NCBI GenBank assembly: GCA_963746185.1
Contig: CAVVAE010000001.1
Span: 496,001-560,000, forward strand
Length of the DNA stretch: 64,000 nucleotides
Source of the DNA: CAVVAE01 sp963746185
GTDB taxonomy: Bacteria > Actinomycetota > Actinomycetes > Propionibacteriales > Nocardioidaceae
Direction: 5' to 3'
In this document: piece by piece, positions 9,717-18,095 of the stretch
How the letters are laid out: the number at the start of each line of letters is the position of its first letter
Numbering within the stretch: the stretch's first letter is position 1
Translations under genes and position numbers: made by a program
Notes under the pieces: model-generated
Told to the model about the DNA's origin: nothing
Database searches by the model: none
Seen by the model: only the letters and a program-made list of their open reading frames with translations

Positions 9717-10727
9717 GTGACGAGCTTTGTGACACCTCTGCCGCTGGCCGACCAGTACGGTCGGACAGCGACCGACCTGCGGGTGTCTCTTACCGACCGG
9801 TGCAACCTGCGGTGCTCTTACTGCATGCCGGCCGAAGGGCTCGACTGGCTCCCCGGCGCCGACGTCCTCACCGACGACGAAGTCGTCCGCCTGATCGACA
9901 TTGCGGTGACGCATCTTGGCGTTGACGAGGTTCGGTTTACCGGTGGCGAGCCGCTGATCCGCAGAGGGTTCGCCGACATCGTCACGCGTACGTCGGCGCT
10001 GGAGCCACGTCCCAGGATCGCGGTGACCACCAACGGCATCGGGCTCGAGCGGGTTGCGCCGACGCTTGCGGCCGCGGGACTCGAGCGCGTCAACGTCAGT
10101 CTCGACACGGTGCGTCCTGACACGTTCCGCGACATCACCCGCCGCGATCGCTTTGACGACGTCGTGCGAGGTCTCGAGGCTGCGGCTGCGGCTGGTCTGT
10201 CGCCGGTCAAGATCAACGCCGTCTTGCTGCGCGGCCACAACGAGGACCAGGCACCCGAGCTGCTGCGCTGGTGTCTGAGCCACGACTACGAGCTACGGTT
10301 CATCGAGCAGATGCCGCTCGACGCGCAACACGCTTGGACTCGTGAGCTGATGATCACGGCCGATGAGATCTTTGCCTCTCTCGCGACCGAGTTCGAGCTG
10401 ACCCCGCACCCCGACGAGCGGGGAAGCGCTCCGGCGGAGCTGTTCCTGGTCGACGGCGGACCACAAACCGTGGGAGTCATCGCGTCGGTGACACGGCCGT
10501 TCTGTGGCGACTGCGACCGGGTACGGCTCACCGCCGACGGCCAGGTCCGCAACTGCTTGTTCGCGCGTGAGGAGTCCGACCTGCGCAGCGCGCTTCGCGG
10601 GGGTGCCAGCGACGAAGAGATCGCCGATCGGTGGCGGGCCGCGATGTGGACCAAGCGCCCCGGCCACGGCATCGATGACGAGTCTTTCCTCCAGCCCGTG
10701 CGCCCCATGAGTGCCATCGGCGGGTAG
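9717..10727 (+). CDS. moaA: GTP 3',8-cyclase MoaA
   Basis: Radical SAM enzyme of molybdenum cofactor synthesis that converts GTP to 3',8-cyclo-7,8-dihydro-GTP. The SAM-binding cluster motif is CNLRCSYC (Cys29, Cys33, Cys36), followed by FTGGEPL. The second 4Fe-4S site is in the C-terminal half at FCGDCDRVRLT and VRNCLF. The last two residues are Gly-Gly, as required in MoaA. At 336 residues it is normal length. The GTG at 9717 is chosen because it begins VTSFVTPLPLADQYGRTATD, the standard N-terminus; the long upstream extension of the frame is antisense to SURF1. No other moa genes lie nearby. Confidence 0.95.
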   Translation: MTSFVTPLPLADQYGRTATDLRVSLTDRCNLRCSYCMPAEGLDWLPGADVLTDDEVVRLIDIAVTHLGVDEVRFTGGEPLIRRGFADIVTRTSALEPRPRIAVTTNGIGLERVAPTLAAAGLERVNVSLDTVRPDTFRDITRRDRFDDVVRGLEAAAAAGLSPVKINAVLLRGHNEDQAPELLRWCLSHDYELRFIEQMPLDAQHAWTRELMITADEIFASLATEFELTPHPDERGSAPAELFLVDGGPQTVGVIASVTRPFCGDCDRVRLTADGQVRNCLFAREESDLRSALRGGASDEEIADRWRAAMWTKRPGHGIDDESFLQPVRPMSAIGG

Positions 10728-10747
10728 CAATTGATGGACGGTCCGCG

Positions 10748-10770
10748 GCGGCGAAGCCGCTTGGAGCGGC
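10748..10770. terminator. Possible bidirectional terminator between convergent genes
   Basis: GCGGC (10748-10752) pairs with GCCGC (10756-10760) across a GAA loop, and that GCCGC can instead pair with GCGGC at 10766-10770. It lies between the convergent moaA and a small reverse-strand gene. No T tract is visible. Confidence 0.35.
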
Positions 10771-10788
10771 TCAACAAGGCACCTAAGG

Positions 10789-11016
10789 CTACGAGTCCAG
10801 CGTTTCCGTCTCTCGCATAAAGCCCCGTGCAGCGAGGAAGTCCGTCAGCGACTTCTCATGGTCAGGGCAAGCCAGCCAGGTCTTGCGTCGGTCAGGGGTG
10901 TGGATCTTCGGGTTGTTCCATTTCAGAGCCACGGTGGCGAGCTGGCGGCAGTCCTTGGCCGAGCAGATCAGGGGCGCCTCGTCGTCCGACGTTTCAGGCT
11001 GGTGGAGATCGGTCAC
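10789..11016 (-). CDS. Small conserved actinobacterial protein with Cys residues
   Basis: A 75-residue protein from GTG 11016. It has CSAKDC, then ALKWNNPKIHTPDRRKTWLA followed by a third Cys and His (CPDH), a pattern suggesting a small zinc-binding fold, and ends DFLAARGFMRET. I recognise it as a short conserved protein of actinobacteria without an assigned function. Upstream in-frame codons to 11082 encode MPDSFPPWLSGIALSGPC, but they run through a long perfect hairpin (11045-11085) and look unlike coding sequence, so the GTG start is preferred. The hairpin lies 29 bases before the start and may affect expression. Confidence 0.75.
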   Translation of the reverse strand: MTDLHQPETSDDEAPLICSAKDCRQLATVALKWNNPKIHTPDRRKTWLACPDHEKSLTDFLAARGFMRETETLDS

Positions 11017-11036
11017 GGGTCGCTCTCTGCAGGGGC

Positions 11037-11099
11037 CGGAAAGAGCGATGCCGGACAGCCACGGGGGGAAGCTGTCCGGCATCGCACGTTGGCTTTCCG
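11037..11099 (-). terminator. Long perfect hairpin (15 bp inner stem, 7 bp outer stem)
   Basis: GCGATGCCGGACAGC at 11045-11059 is exactly complementary to 11071-11085 with an 11-base loop. An outer arm CGGAAAG (11037-11043) pairs with CTTTCCG (11093-11099). On the reverse strand the inner stem is followed by TCTTTCC. It lies downstream of the DUF3099 gene and just upstream of the 75-residue protein gene, so it could be a terminator, an attenuator or a 5' leader structure. Confidence 0.55.
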
Positions 11100-11196
11100 A
11101 CGGGGGAAACGGATCGCCTTAGCGGGGAAGTCTTCCATACCGCCAGTACAACGGTCTAGAGGTTGCCGCTAACCACGGATTTGAGTCAATACCCGG

Positions 11197-11517
11197 TTAC
11201 GCATCGTGCTTGTTTTGGTCGGGGCTGGCTGCCTCGCCAGCGGTCAGCGCCGGGCGCTCCTCGTGCACGAACTCCGGGGGGCCGGTGGAGGTGCGTCGAT
11301 CGCCGGCATTGGCGAGCACCACGGCGACGTACGGCAAGAAGACGGCCGCGCTCACCAAGACCCAGCGCAACGGGCCGGTGGTCACGATGGCGAGCACGAA
11401 GCAGACAGTCCGGATGCCCATCGACATCAGGTAGCGCACCTGGCGTTTGTGCAGGTCCTCGCTGTGGCTCGTCCGCGCCGACGTGATGCTGACCGGGCCG
11501 TCTGGGTGGTGGTTCAC
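11197..11517 (-). CDS. DUF3099 family membrane protein
   Basis: A 106-residue protein from GTG 11517 (VNHHPDGPVSITSARTSHSE). The ITSA motif and the HKRQVRYLMSMGIRTVCF segment, followed by two membrane helices (about residues 32-50 and 56-72), are the signature of DUF3099, a small actinobacterial inner-membrane family of unknown function. The C-terminal 30 residues are hydrophilic. Upstream in-frame sequence to 11595 is less protein-like, so the GTG start is chosen. It diverges from the dodecin gene. Confidence 0.8.
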   Translation of the reverse strand: MNHHPDGPVSITSARTSHSEDLHKRQVRYLMSMGIRTVCFVLAIVTTGPLRWVLVSAAVFLPYVAVVLANAGDRRTSTGPPEFVHEERPALTAGEAASPDQNKHDA

Positions 11518-11648
11518 TTTTGGTTCACGTCTCTCCTCGCCTCCACGGTACGCCGCTTGTGGCGTGCATTCACGCGTGGCCACCACGAGCCGCACCGGGT
11601 CAGACGCGCCATGATGGTGGTCCCACCACCTGTTTCGAGGAGGACCCC

Positions 11649-11864
11649 GTGTCGAACCGCACGTATCGCGTCACCGAAGTCGTCGGCACCTCACCGGATG
11701 GCGTCGACGACGCCATCCGCAATGCTGTCAAGAGAGCCAGCACGACCCTGCGTCACCTCGACTGGTTCGAGGTCACCCAGGTGCGTGGTCAGGTGGTCGA
11801 CGACAAGGTCGAGCACTTCCAGGTCGGGCTCAAGCTTGGGTTCCGCCTGGAGGATGACGAATGA
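11649..11864 (+). CDS. Dodecin family flavin-binding protein
   Basis: A 71-residue protein (VSNRTYRVTEVVGTSPDGVD, ending VGLKLGFRLEDDE) matching dodecin: a short strand, one helix (DDAIRNAVKRASTTLRHLDW), then two strands. Trp in the LDWFEV segment is the residue that stacks on flavin in the family. Dodecins form hollow dodecamers that bind and buffer FMN, riboflavin or related flavins. GTG 11649 has a strong ribosome site GAGGAGG (11637-11643). The gene stands alone before fabG. Confidence 0.9.
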   Translation: MSNRTYRVTEVVGTSPDGVDDAIRNAVKRASTTLRHLDWFEVTQVRGQVVDDKVEHFQVGLKLGFRLEDDE

Positions 11865-11947
11865 CCCTGGACGTTTCGTCCGACAAGACGGGACGCGGTA
11901 GCGTCGGGCGCCGAGACCGCCCATAGCGCAGGACGAGGGAGACGACG

Positions 11948-12652
11948 TTGAGCAGATCGGTGCTCGTGACCGGAGGAAACCGGGGGATCGGCCGTGCGAT
12001 CGCGCAGGCTTTCGTTGACGCCGGTGACCAGGTGGCGATCACTTACAGGTCCGGGGAGCCGCCGAAGGGCTTCCTCGGGGTGCAGTGCGACGTCACCGAT
12101 GCTGAAGCCGTCGAGGCGGCCTTCACCACCATCGAGGCCGAGCACGGCCCCGTCGAGGTGCTGGTCGCCAACGCCGGCATCACCCGTGACACGCTGCTGC
12201 TCCGGATGTCTGACGACGACTGGTCATCGGTGATCGAGACCAACCTGACCGGCTCATTCCGCGTCGCGAAGCGAGCCGCGAAGGGCATGCTTCGGCTGCG
12301 CCGGGGCCGAATCGTCCTCATCTCGTCCGTTGTCGCGCTGCTCGGCTCGGCCGGCCAGGTCAACTACGCAGCCAGCAAGGCCGGCCTCATCGGGATAGCT
12401 CGCTCCATGGCGCGCGAGCTCGGCAGTCGGTCCATCACGACGAACGTCGTGGCACCGGGATTCGTCGAGACCGACATGACCGACGAGCTGCCCGACGACA
12501 AGAAGGCGGAGTACCAGCAGGCGATCCCGCTCGGCCGCTTTTGCACCAGCGAGGAAGTCGCAGCCGTGGTGCGATGGGTCGCTTCTGACGAGGCGGCCTA
12601 CATCACGGGGGCTGTGATCCCGGTCGACGGTGGCCTCGGCATGGGCCACTGA
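11948..12652 (+). CDS. fabG: 3-oxoacyl-ACP reductase FabG (MabA type)
   Basis: A 234-residue NADPH-dependent SDR of type II fatty acid synthesis that reduces 3-oxoacyl-ACP. It has the cofactor motif TGGNRGIGRA, NAG at ANAGITR, and the catalytic triad Ser127, Tyr140 and Lys144 (ISSVVALLGSAGQVNYAASK). It ends with the family hallmark YITGAVIPVDGGLGMGH. The TTG at 11948 starts the conserved N-terminus and is preceded by a GAGGGAG ribosome site. It is followed 72 bp later by fabI, the mabA-inhA arrangement of mycobacteria and relatives, and the two are likely co-transcribed. Confidence 0.92.
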   Translation: MSRSVLVTGGNRGIGRAIAQAFVDAGDQVAITYRSGEPPKGFLGVQCDVTDAEAVEAAFTTIEAEHGPVEVLVANAGITRDTLLLRMSDDDWSSVIETNLTGSFRVAKRAAKGMLRLRRGRIVLISSVVALLGSAGQVNYAASKAGLIGIARSMARELGSRSITTNVVAPGFVETDMTDELPDDKKAEYQQAIPLGRFCTSEEVAAVVRWVASDEAAYITGAVIPVDGGLGMGH

Positions 12653-12724
12653 CCGCTGCACCTGCGACGACCCCCACGACGTACGACGCTGATCGATCCG
12701 ACCAGAACTGAGAGGCACAACCGG

Positions 12725-13495
12725 ATGGGAATTCTCGAAGGTAAGCGCATCCTCGTCGCGGGGGTGACGTTGGACTCGTCCATCGGCTTCGCGACGGCCA
12801 AGGTCGCCCAGGAACAAGGCGCCACGGTCATCATCTCCAACTTCGGTCGAGCCCTGTCGATCACGCGCCGGATCGCCGGCCGGCTGCCGGCGGAGGCGCC
12901 GGTCATCGAGCTCGACGTGAGTGACGACGACCATCTCGCTCGGCTCGAAGGTCAGCTCCGCGAACACGTTGACGGCCTCGACGGTGTCGTTCACGCCATT
13001 GCGTACGGCAACCCGGAGACGATCCTCGGCGGGAAGTTCCTCGAGGGTCCCTGGGACGACGTGGCATACGCCGTGCGGGTGTCGGCGTACTCCTACAAAT
13101 CGTTGGCCACGGCCTGCCTGCCGCTCATGCAGCCGGGTGGAAGCATTGTCGGTTGCACGTTCGACGCGTCCGTCGCGTGGCCCGGCTATGACTGGATGGG
13201 CTTTGCCAAAGGAGCTCTCGAGTCGTGCAACCGCTACCTCGCCCGTGACCTCGGGCCGAAAGGCATCCGGGCCAACCTGGTGTCGGCGGGCGCCCTCAAG
13301 ACGTTGGCCGCGAAGGCAATTCCGGGATTCGAAATGTTCGAGGAGGAGTGGACGAAGCGGGCACCGCTCGGCTGGGACCTCGACGACCTCGAGCCGACGG
13401 CACGCACGATTGTCGCTCTGCTGAGCGACTTCATGCCGAAGACTACCGGCGAGATCGTGCATGTCGACGGTGGCTACCACGCGATGGGCGCCTGA
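12725..13495 (+). CDS. fabI: Enoyl-ACP reductase FabI (InhA-like)
   Basis: A 256-residue NADH-dependent enoyl-ACP reductase, the last step of each fatty acid elongation cycle. The unusual cofactor loop VAGVTLDSSIGF, the central CTFDASVAWPGYDWMGFAK with Tyr155 and Lys162, and the late RANLVSAGALKTLA match the FabI/InhA family (InhA Tyr158 and Lys165 correspond). The start ATG 12725 is followed at once by ILEGKRILVAG. It lies downstream of fabG in the same direction. Intact and of normal length. Confidence 0.94.
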   Translation: MGILEGKRILVAGVTLDSSIGFATAKVAQEQGATVIISNFGRALSITRRIAGRLPAEAPVIELDVSDDDHLARLEGQLREHVDGLDGVVHAIAYGNPETILGGKFLEGPWDDVAYAVRVSAYSYKSLATACLPLMQPGGSIVGCTFDASVAWPGYDWMGFAKGALESCNRYLARDLGPKGIRANLVSAGALKTLAAKAIPGFEMFEEEWTKRAPLGWDLDDLEPTARTIVALLSDFMPKTTGEIVHVDGGYHAMGA

Positions 13496-13518
13496 CCGCA
13501 GCTGAGTCGGGCGGTAGC

Positions 13519-15222
13519 GTGACCGCCGTGACGTCGTCGTTGATTGAGCTGCGGATCCTCGAGGGACCCAACCTCTACTTCCCCAGGGCTGCCGTGAAGC
13601 TGACGCTGGACCTGACGGTCCTCGTCGAGGTGAGCGACGACGCGGCGCTGCGGTTCGCCCGGCGCATCGGGCTTGCGAATGCTCGGCCCGGTGACGCAGA
13701 CTCCGGCTTCCGGCAGCGCTTCGCGGCTCGCGCCGTCGCGCGGCTGGTCCGCCAGATCGCGGCCGAGGTCGGGACGCACAGGCTGGCCGTGCGGGTCAGG
13801 CCGACGAGCGACGTCCAACGCGTCGTCGTCGCGTTTCCCTGGCGCAACCGTGGCCGGGCCGAAGCATTGGCCCAGGCGGTCGCGGCGGTCCTTGACGGTC
13901 TGCCCGGGGCCAACATCGACACCCTTGTGACCGAAGTGGCGGCCGAGGTACGCCGGGTGCCGCCCGGCGCCGGTCCGACGACGATCAAACCCACCGTCCC
14001 CGTGATCGCCGTGACGGGCACGAACGGCAAGACCACGACATCACGGATGATCGGCCACATCGGTCGCCAGGCCGGTCTGCACGTTGGCTGGTCGTCCACC
14101 GACGGCATCTACATGGACGGTGAGCTGATCGAGGCCGGCGACTACTCCGGACCCAGCGGCGCAGGGCGCGTGCTCAGCCAGCCAGGCGTGCAGCTGGCCG
14201 TGACCGAGACGGCGCGCGGCGGCATCTTGCTGCGTGGCATCGGGCTGCGGCACAACGACGTCTCGGTGGTCACGAACGTGAGTGCCGACCACTTGGGCCT
14301 CCAGGGGATCGACACGGTGGACCAGTTGGCTGAGGTCAAGGCCGTCGTACCCCACATCACCAAAGCGACGGGGTGGGCGGTCCTCAACGGAGACGACCCA
14401 CGGGTCTTCGCCATGCGATCTGTCACTCCCGCCCGGCCGTGGGCGTTCTGCCGCGACCCCGACTCTCCGAGCGTTCGGGAGGTGCTCAACCTGGGAGGAC
14501 GCGCGACGACCGTGATCGACGGCTGGATCTGCGTGCTCGCGCCAGACTCCGACCCTGATCCGCTCATTGCCGTGCTGGATGTGCCGATGACGCTGGCGGG
14601 ACTGAGCAGGTTCAACCTGGAGAATGCGATGGCGGCCGCGAGCGCAGCGCTGGGCGTGGGACTGCCGCGAGAGGCGGTGATCGCCGGCCTCGCGAGCTTT
14701 ACCCCTGGACCGGAGCTCAACCCAGGGCGGATGAACATCTACTCGCTGCGCGGCGTGACCGTGATCGTCGACCTCGCGCACAACGAGGCCGGCCTCGACG
14801 CGCTGATCGAGGTGATGAACGGACTACGGTCGCGCGACGGCCGAAGCCTGCTGGCGATGGGGACGGCGGGTGACCGCACCGACGACCTGGTGCGCAGCTT
14901 GGGCGAGATCGGAGCTCGCGACACGGACGTGATGGCGATCGTGCACAAGCAGGAGTATCTGCGTGGCCGGGAGATCGACGAGATGAGCACGATCTACCGC
15001 GAAGGCGCTGCCCGGGTGGGAGTCACCGAGGTCCCGTCGTACGACTCCGAGCTCGACGGTCTGCAGGCCCTCTTCGCGCGCGCCGCGCCAGGCGATGTGG
15101 TGGGCGTGATGTGTCACCAGGACCGCGCAGAGCTCAACGGCTGGCTGAGTGACCAAGGTGCGACGATCGACACACCGCAGGTGCTTCGCGACAAGGTGCT
15201 GCTCGCTGCTGCGGACTCGTGA
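13519..15222 (+). CDS. Mur ligase-like protein related to the cyanophycin synthetase M domain
   Basis: A 567-residue protein with a Mur-ligase core: P-loop GTNGKTTTSRM (from residue 167), TETARGGILLRGIGLRHND, the Mur-type DHLG motif (SADHLGLQGIDTVDQLAEVK), and a Mur C-terminal region with FTPGPELNPGRMN, DLAHNEAG and GTAGDRTDD. These segments closely parallel those of CphA encoded next door. The N-terminal 155 residues begin LRILEGPNLYFPRAAVKLTL, recalling the N domain of CphA (RVYRGANIWSYEKAIHLVVD), but the ATP-grasp domain and the HxxEH site are absent. It should therefore ligate only one kind of residue, if active. GTG 13519 is used; GTG 13528 is possible. It converges on cphA with two bases between stops. 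Substrate not established. Confidence 0.8.
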   Translation: MTAVTSSLIELRILEGPNLYFPRAAVKLTLDLTVLVEVSDDAALRFARRIGLANARPGDADSGFRQRFAARAVARLVRQIAAEVGTHRLAVRVRPTSDVQRVVVAFPWRNRGRAEALAQAVAAVLDGLPGANIDTLVTEVAAEVRRVPPGAGPTTIKPTVPVIAVTGTNGKTTTSRMIGHIGRQAGLHVGWSSTDGIYMDGELIEAGDYSGPSGAGRVLSQPGVQLAVTETARGGILLRGIGLRHNDVSVVTNVSADHLGLQGIDTVDQLAEVKAVVPHITKATGWAVLNGDDPRVFAMRSVTPARPWAFCRDPDSPSVREVLNLGGRATTVIDGWICVLAPDSDPDPLIAVLDVPMTLAGLSRFNLENAMAAASAALGVGLPREAVIAGLASFTPGPELNPGRMNIYSLRGVTVIVDLAHNEAGLDALIEVMNGLRSRDGRSLLAMGTAGDRTDDLVRSLGEIGARDTDVMAIVHKQEYLRGREIDEMSTIYREGAARVGVTEVPSYDSELDGLQALFARAAPGDVVGVMCHQDRAELNGWLSDQGATIDTPQVLRDKVLLAAADS

Positions 15223-15224
15223 GG

Positions 15225-18095
15225 TTACGCGTCGCTGGCCTGAGCCTGAGCCGCGGCAGGTGGCGTGGCCGTCGCCAGGTCGGGGTCGCCGATGAGGTCG
15301 TCGTCCGATGTACTCGCACCCGCCTGAGCCTGGTTGGACCACGACTCGAGCTCGGCCAGCACGGCCGGGTGCTTGTCGACGCACAGCACCACCAGGTCAC
15401 CGCGGTTTGCGCGGGCCATCGCGTGCCGGGTTGCCTCGATCTCGTCGAGCACGACCTCCACCTGCTTGCACCGGGCGCCCTCGGCTGATCGCCGGCGTAC
15501 CCCTTCGGCGACGAGCGCGGACGTGTCGCCCCGCAGCCGTCCACGCAGGGCCGCATCCTCGCGTACGACGATGACGTCGAAGTGGTCAGCCGCAATCGCG
15601 CCGAGCTCGAGCATATCCTCGTCGCGGCGGTCTCCTGCGGTGGCGATCACGCCGATCCGGGACGGCTTTGCCAGGTCGGTCGTCTGCATCAGGTCGTCGC
15701 CGACGCGGTCGACGAAGTCACCGAGCATCCGCATCCCGGGCGCGTTGTGGCAGTAGTCGACCAGCACGTGGACGCCTTCGACCTCGATCTCGTTGAGCCG
15801 ACCGGGGGAGAGGTAGTAGTTGGTCGAGAACGTGCGCAGGCCCTGCCTGATGTCGTGCAAGGGGGCACCCGCAGCAAACGCGGCAGCCGCGGCGGCGAGC
15901 GAGTTCTGCACGTTCATCAGAGCGCGGCCACCAAATGTCGCGGGCAACAGGTGGGTCCAGGCAAGCTGCATCTCGCGCTGGCCGTGGCGGACGACAATCA
16001 TGTCGCCTTTGTCACTGCCTTCGAGGACGACCGCCTTGCCGCCGCGCCGGCAGTGCGCGTCAATGAAGTCACGGATCTCGGAGTTCTTCGGCTCCATGCT
16101 GAACCAGACGATGTCACCGGAGCAGTGCCGCCGCATCGCACGCACGAGGTGGTCGTCGGCGTTGAGCACCGCGTGTCCGTTGCGAGGGACGGCTTCGACA
16201 GGCACGGCCTTGACGTCGGCGAGCTGCTCGACGGTGTCGATGCCCCGCGTCCCGAGATGGTCGGGCTGCACGTTGAGGACGACGGCGACGTCATTGCGTT
16301 CGTAGCCAAGACCCTCCCGCAGGATGCCGCCGCGAGCGACCTCGAAGACCGCGAAGTCGACACGAGGGTTCTGCAGGACCATCCGGGCGGACTTGGGACC
16401 GGAGGCGTCGGCGCGAATCACCAGTCTCTCGTCGATCACGACGCCGTCGGTGGAGGTCATCCCGACCTTGCGTCCCATCCCCTTGAAGATGTGCGCGATC
16501 ATCCGTGACGTCGTGGTCTTGCCGTTGGTGCCGGTGACCGACACGATCGGGATGCGGCTCGGTGCGCCCGGAGGGAACAGCATGTCGACGACCGACTTGG
16601 AGATGAACTGCGGGTCACCGATCGTCGGGTGGGTGTGCATACGAAAGCCCGGTGCGGCGTTGACCTCGCAGATCGCGCCGCCGGCCTCGCGCACCGGTTC
16701 GGTGATGTCAGGACAGATGAAGTCAATGCCCGCGATGTCGAGGCCGATCACGCGAGCGGCTTCTTCGGCGATCTCGACGTTCTCCGGATGCGCCTCGAAC
16801 GTGCGGTCGATCGAGATGCCACCCGTCGACATGTTGCCGGTCAGCGTGAGCCTTACCATGGTGTCTTTGGGGGGGACGTCGTCCAGCCCGTAGCCCTGCT
16901 CGCGGATCAGCTCGATCGCGGCGTCGTCGACCTTGATGCGGGTGAGCACCTTTTCATGTCCGACGCCGCGCCGTGGGTCGGCGTTGGTCTCGTCGACGAG
17001 CTCTGCGACCGTGTGCTCGCCGTCGCCGACGACGTGAGCCGGGACTCGCTCAGCGATTGCGGCGATCTTGCCGTCGATGACGAGGCATCGGTAGTCCTTG
17101 CCAGTGATGAACGACTCGACGATCACCCACCCGCGACGTGACTGGTCCTCGGCGATCGGGAAGGCGTCACGCACATCCTGGTCGTTCTGCAGGTCGAGGC
17201 AGACGCCGCGGCCGTGGTTGCCGTCGAGCGGCTTTACCACCACGGGGTAGCCGATCCGGTTGGCGACCCTGACGGCCTGGTCAACGGTGCGGATCGACTC
17301 GGCTTTGGGGACAGGCAAGCCGGCTGCGCTCAACAGTCGCCCGGTGAGGTCCTTGTCGCCGGCCACGTCGACCGCGATCGCGGAAGTGTTGGAGGTCATC
17401 GTGGCGCGGATGCGCTTTTGGTGGACTCCTTGACCGAGCTGGACGAGCGAGTACTGGTTGAGGCGGATCCACGGGATGTCACGCGACACCGCTTCATCGA
17501 GGATCGCCTGGGTCGAGGGGCCGAACGCCGTACGCTCCGCCTGGACGATGAAGCGTTCGAGCTCAGCCTCGAAGTCAAAGTCCGGCTCGGCCCGCACGAG
17601 ATGGTTGACGAGACGTACGGCGAGGCGGCCGGCGGCGATCCCGACGTTCTCCTCGACGTACCCGTAGATGACGTTGTAGCGGCCGCGCTCTCCAGGGATC
17701 TGTCGTGTCTTGCCGCGTCGTAGGTCGTGCCCGACCTCCTGCTGGAGCTGGAGCGACACATGCTCGGACACGTGACCGAGCCACGTGCCCTCGCGGAGCC
17801 GCTCGATGAAGCCGCCCTTGCGGCCGCGCGAACAGGAGTGGTTCTTCAAGCCCGGCAACAGTTCGAGCAGCTGGTCGGTGAATCCGGGGAGGCGGTCGGT
17901 CGGCCAGTCCTCGAGCACGCCGAGGTCGACGACGAGATGGATCGCCTTCTCGTAGGACCAGATGTTGGCACCGCGATACACGCGAGTCTCGAGGATGGCG
18001 AGGTCAGGCGTGGGCGCGGCCGCGACGTCTGTCGGCTCGGAGTTTGCGGAATCGGACTCGAGCGGTGCCCCGAGGTCAGTCTCGGTGTCGCTCAT
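15225..18095 (-). CDS. cphA: Cyanophycin synthetase
   Basis: A 956-residue enzyme that polymerises Asp and Arg into cyanophycin, an insoluble nitrogen store. Domains in order: N domain (about 34-200) with GHVSEHVSLQLQ giving His108, Glu111 and His112, like the primer-making metallopeptidase-like site known in some CphA; ATP-grasp domain (about 215-500) with NHGRGVCLDL and CEVNAAPGFRMHTHP; Mur-like M domain (515-900) with GTNGKTTTSRM (521 on), FEVARGGILREGLGYERND and DHLGTRGIDTVEQL. The tail is Ala/Gln rich. All domains are intact. The ATG at 18095 overlaps the cphB stop as ATGA, so translation is coupled. Function is from family knowledge; the organism need not make visible granules. Confidence 0.93.
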   Translation of the reverse strand: MSDTETDLGAPLESDSANSEPTDVAAAPTPDLAILETRVYRGANIWSYEKAIHLVVDLGVLEDWPTDRLPGFTDQLLELLPGLKNHSCSRGRKGGFIERLREGTWLGHVSEHVSLQLQQEVGHDLRRGKTRQIPGERGRYNVIYGYVEENVGIAAGRLAVRLVNHLVRAEPDFDFEAELERFIVQAERTAFGPSTQAILDEAVSRDIPWIRLNQYSLVQLGQGVHQKRIRATMTSNTSAIAVDVAGDKDLTGRLLSAAGLPVPKAESIRTVDQAVRVANRIGYPVVVKPLDGNHGRGVCLDLQNDQDVRDAFPIAEDQSRRGWVIVESFITGKDYRCLVIDGKIAAIAERVPAHVVGDGEHTVAELVDETNADPRRGVGHEKVLTRIKVDDAAIELIREQGYGLDDVPPKDTMVRLTLTGNMSTGGISIDRTFEAHPENVEIAEEAARVIGLDIAGIDFICPDITEPVREAGGAICEVNAAPGFRMHTHPTIGDPQFISKSVVDMLFPPGAPSRIPIVSVTGTNGKTTTSRMIAHIFKGMGRKVGMTSTDGVVIDERLVIRADASGPKSARMVLQNPRVDFAVFEVARGGILREGLGYERNDVAVVLNVQPDHLGTRGIDTVEQLADVKAVPVEAVPRNGHAVLNADDHLVRAMRRHCSGDIVWFSMEPKNSEIRDFIDAHCRRGGKAVVLEGSDKGDMIVVRHGQREMQLAWTHLLPATFGGRALMNVQNSLAAAAAAFAAGAPLHDIRQGLRTFSTNYYLSPGRLNEIEVEGVHVLVDYCHNAPGMRMLGDFVDRVGDDLMQTTDLAKPSRIGVIATAGDRRDEDMLELGAIAADHFDVIVVREDAALRGRLRGDTSALVAEGVRRRSAEGARCKQVEVVLDEIEATRHAMARANRGDLVVLCVDKHPAVLAELESWSNQAQAGASTSDDDLIGDPDLATATPPAAAQAQASDA

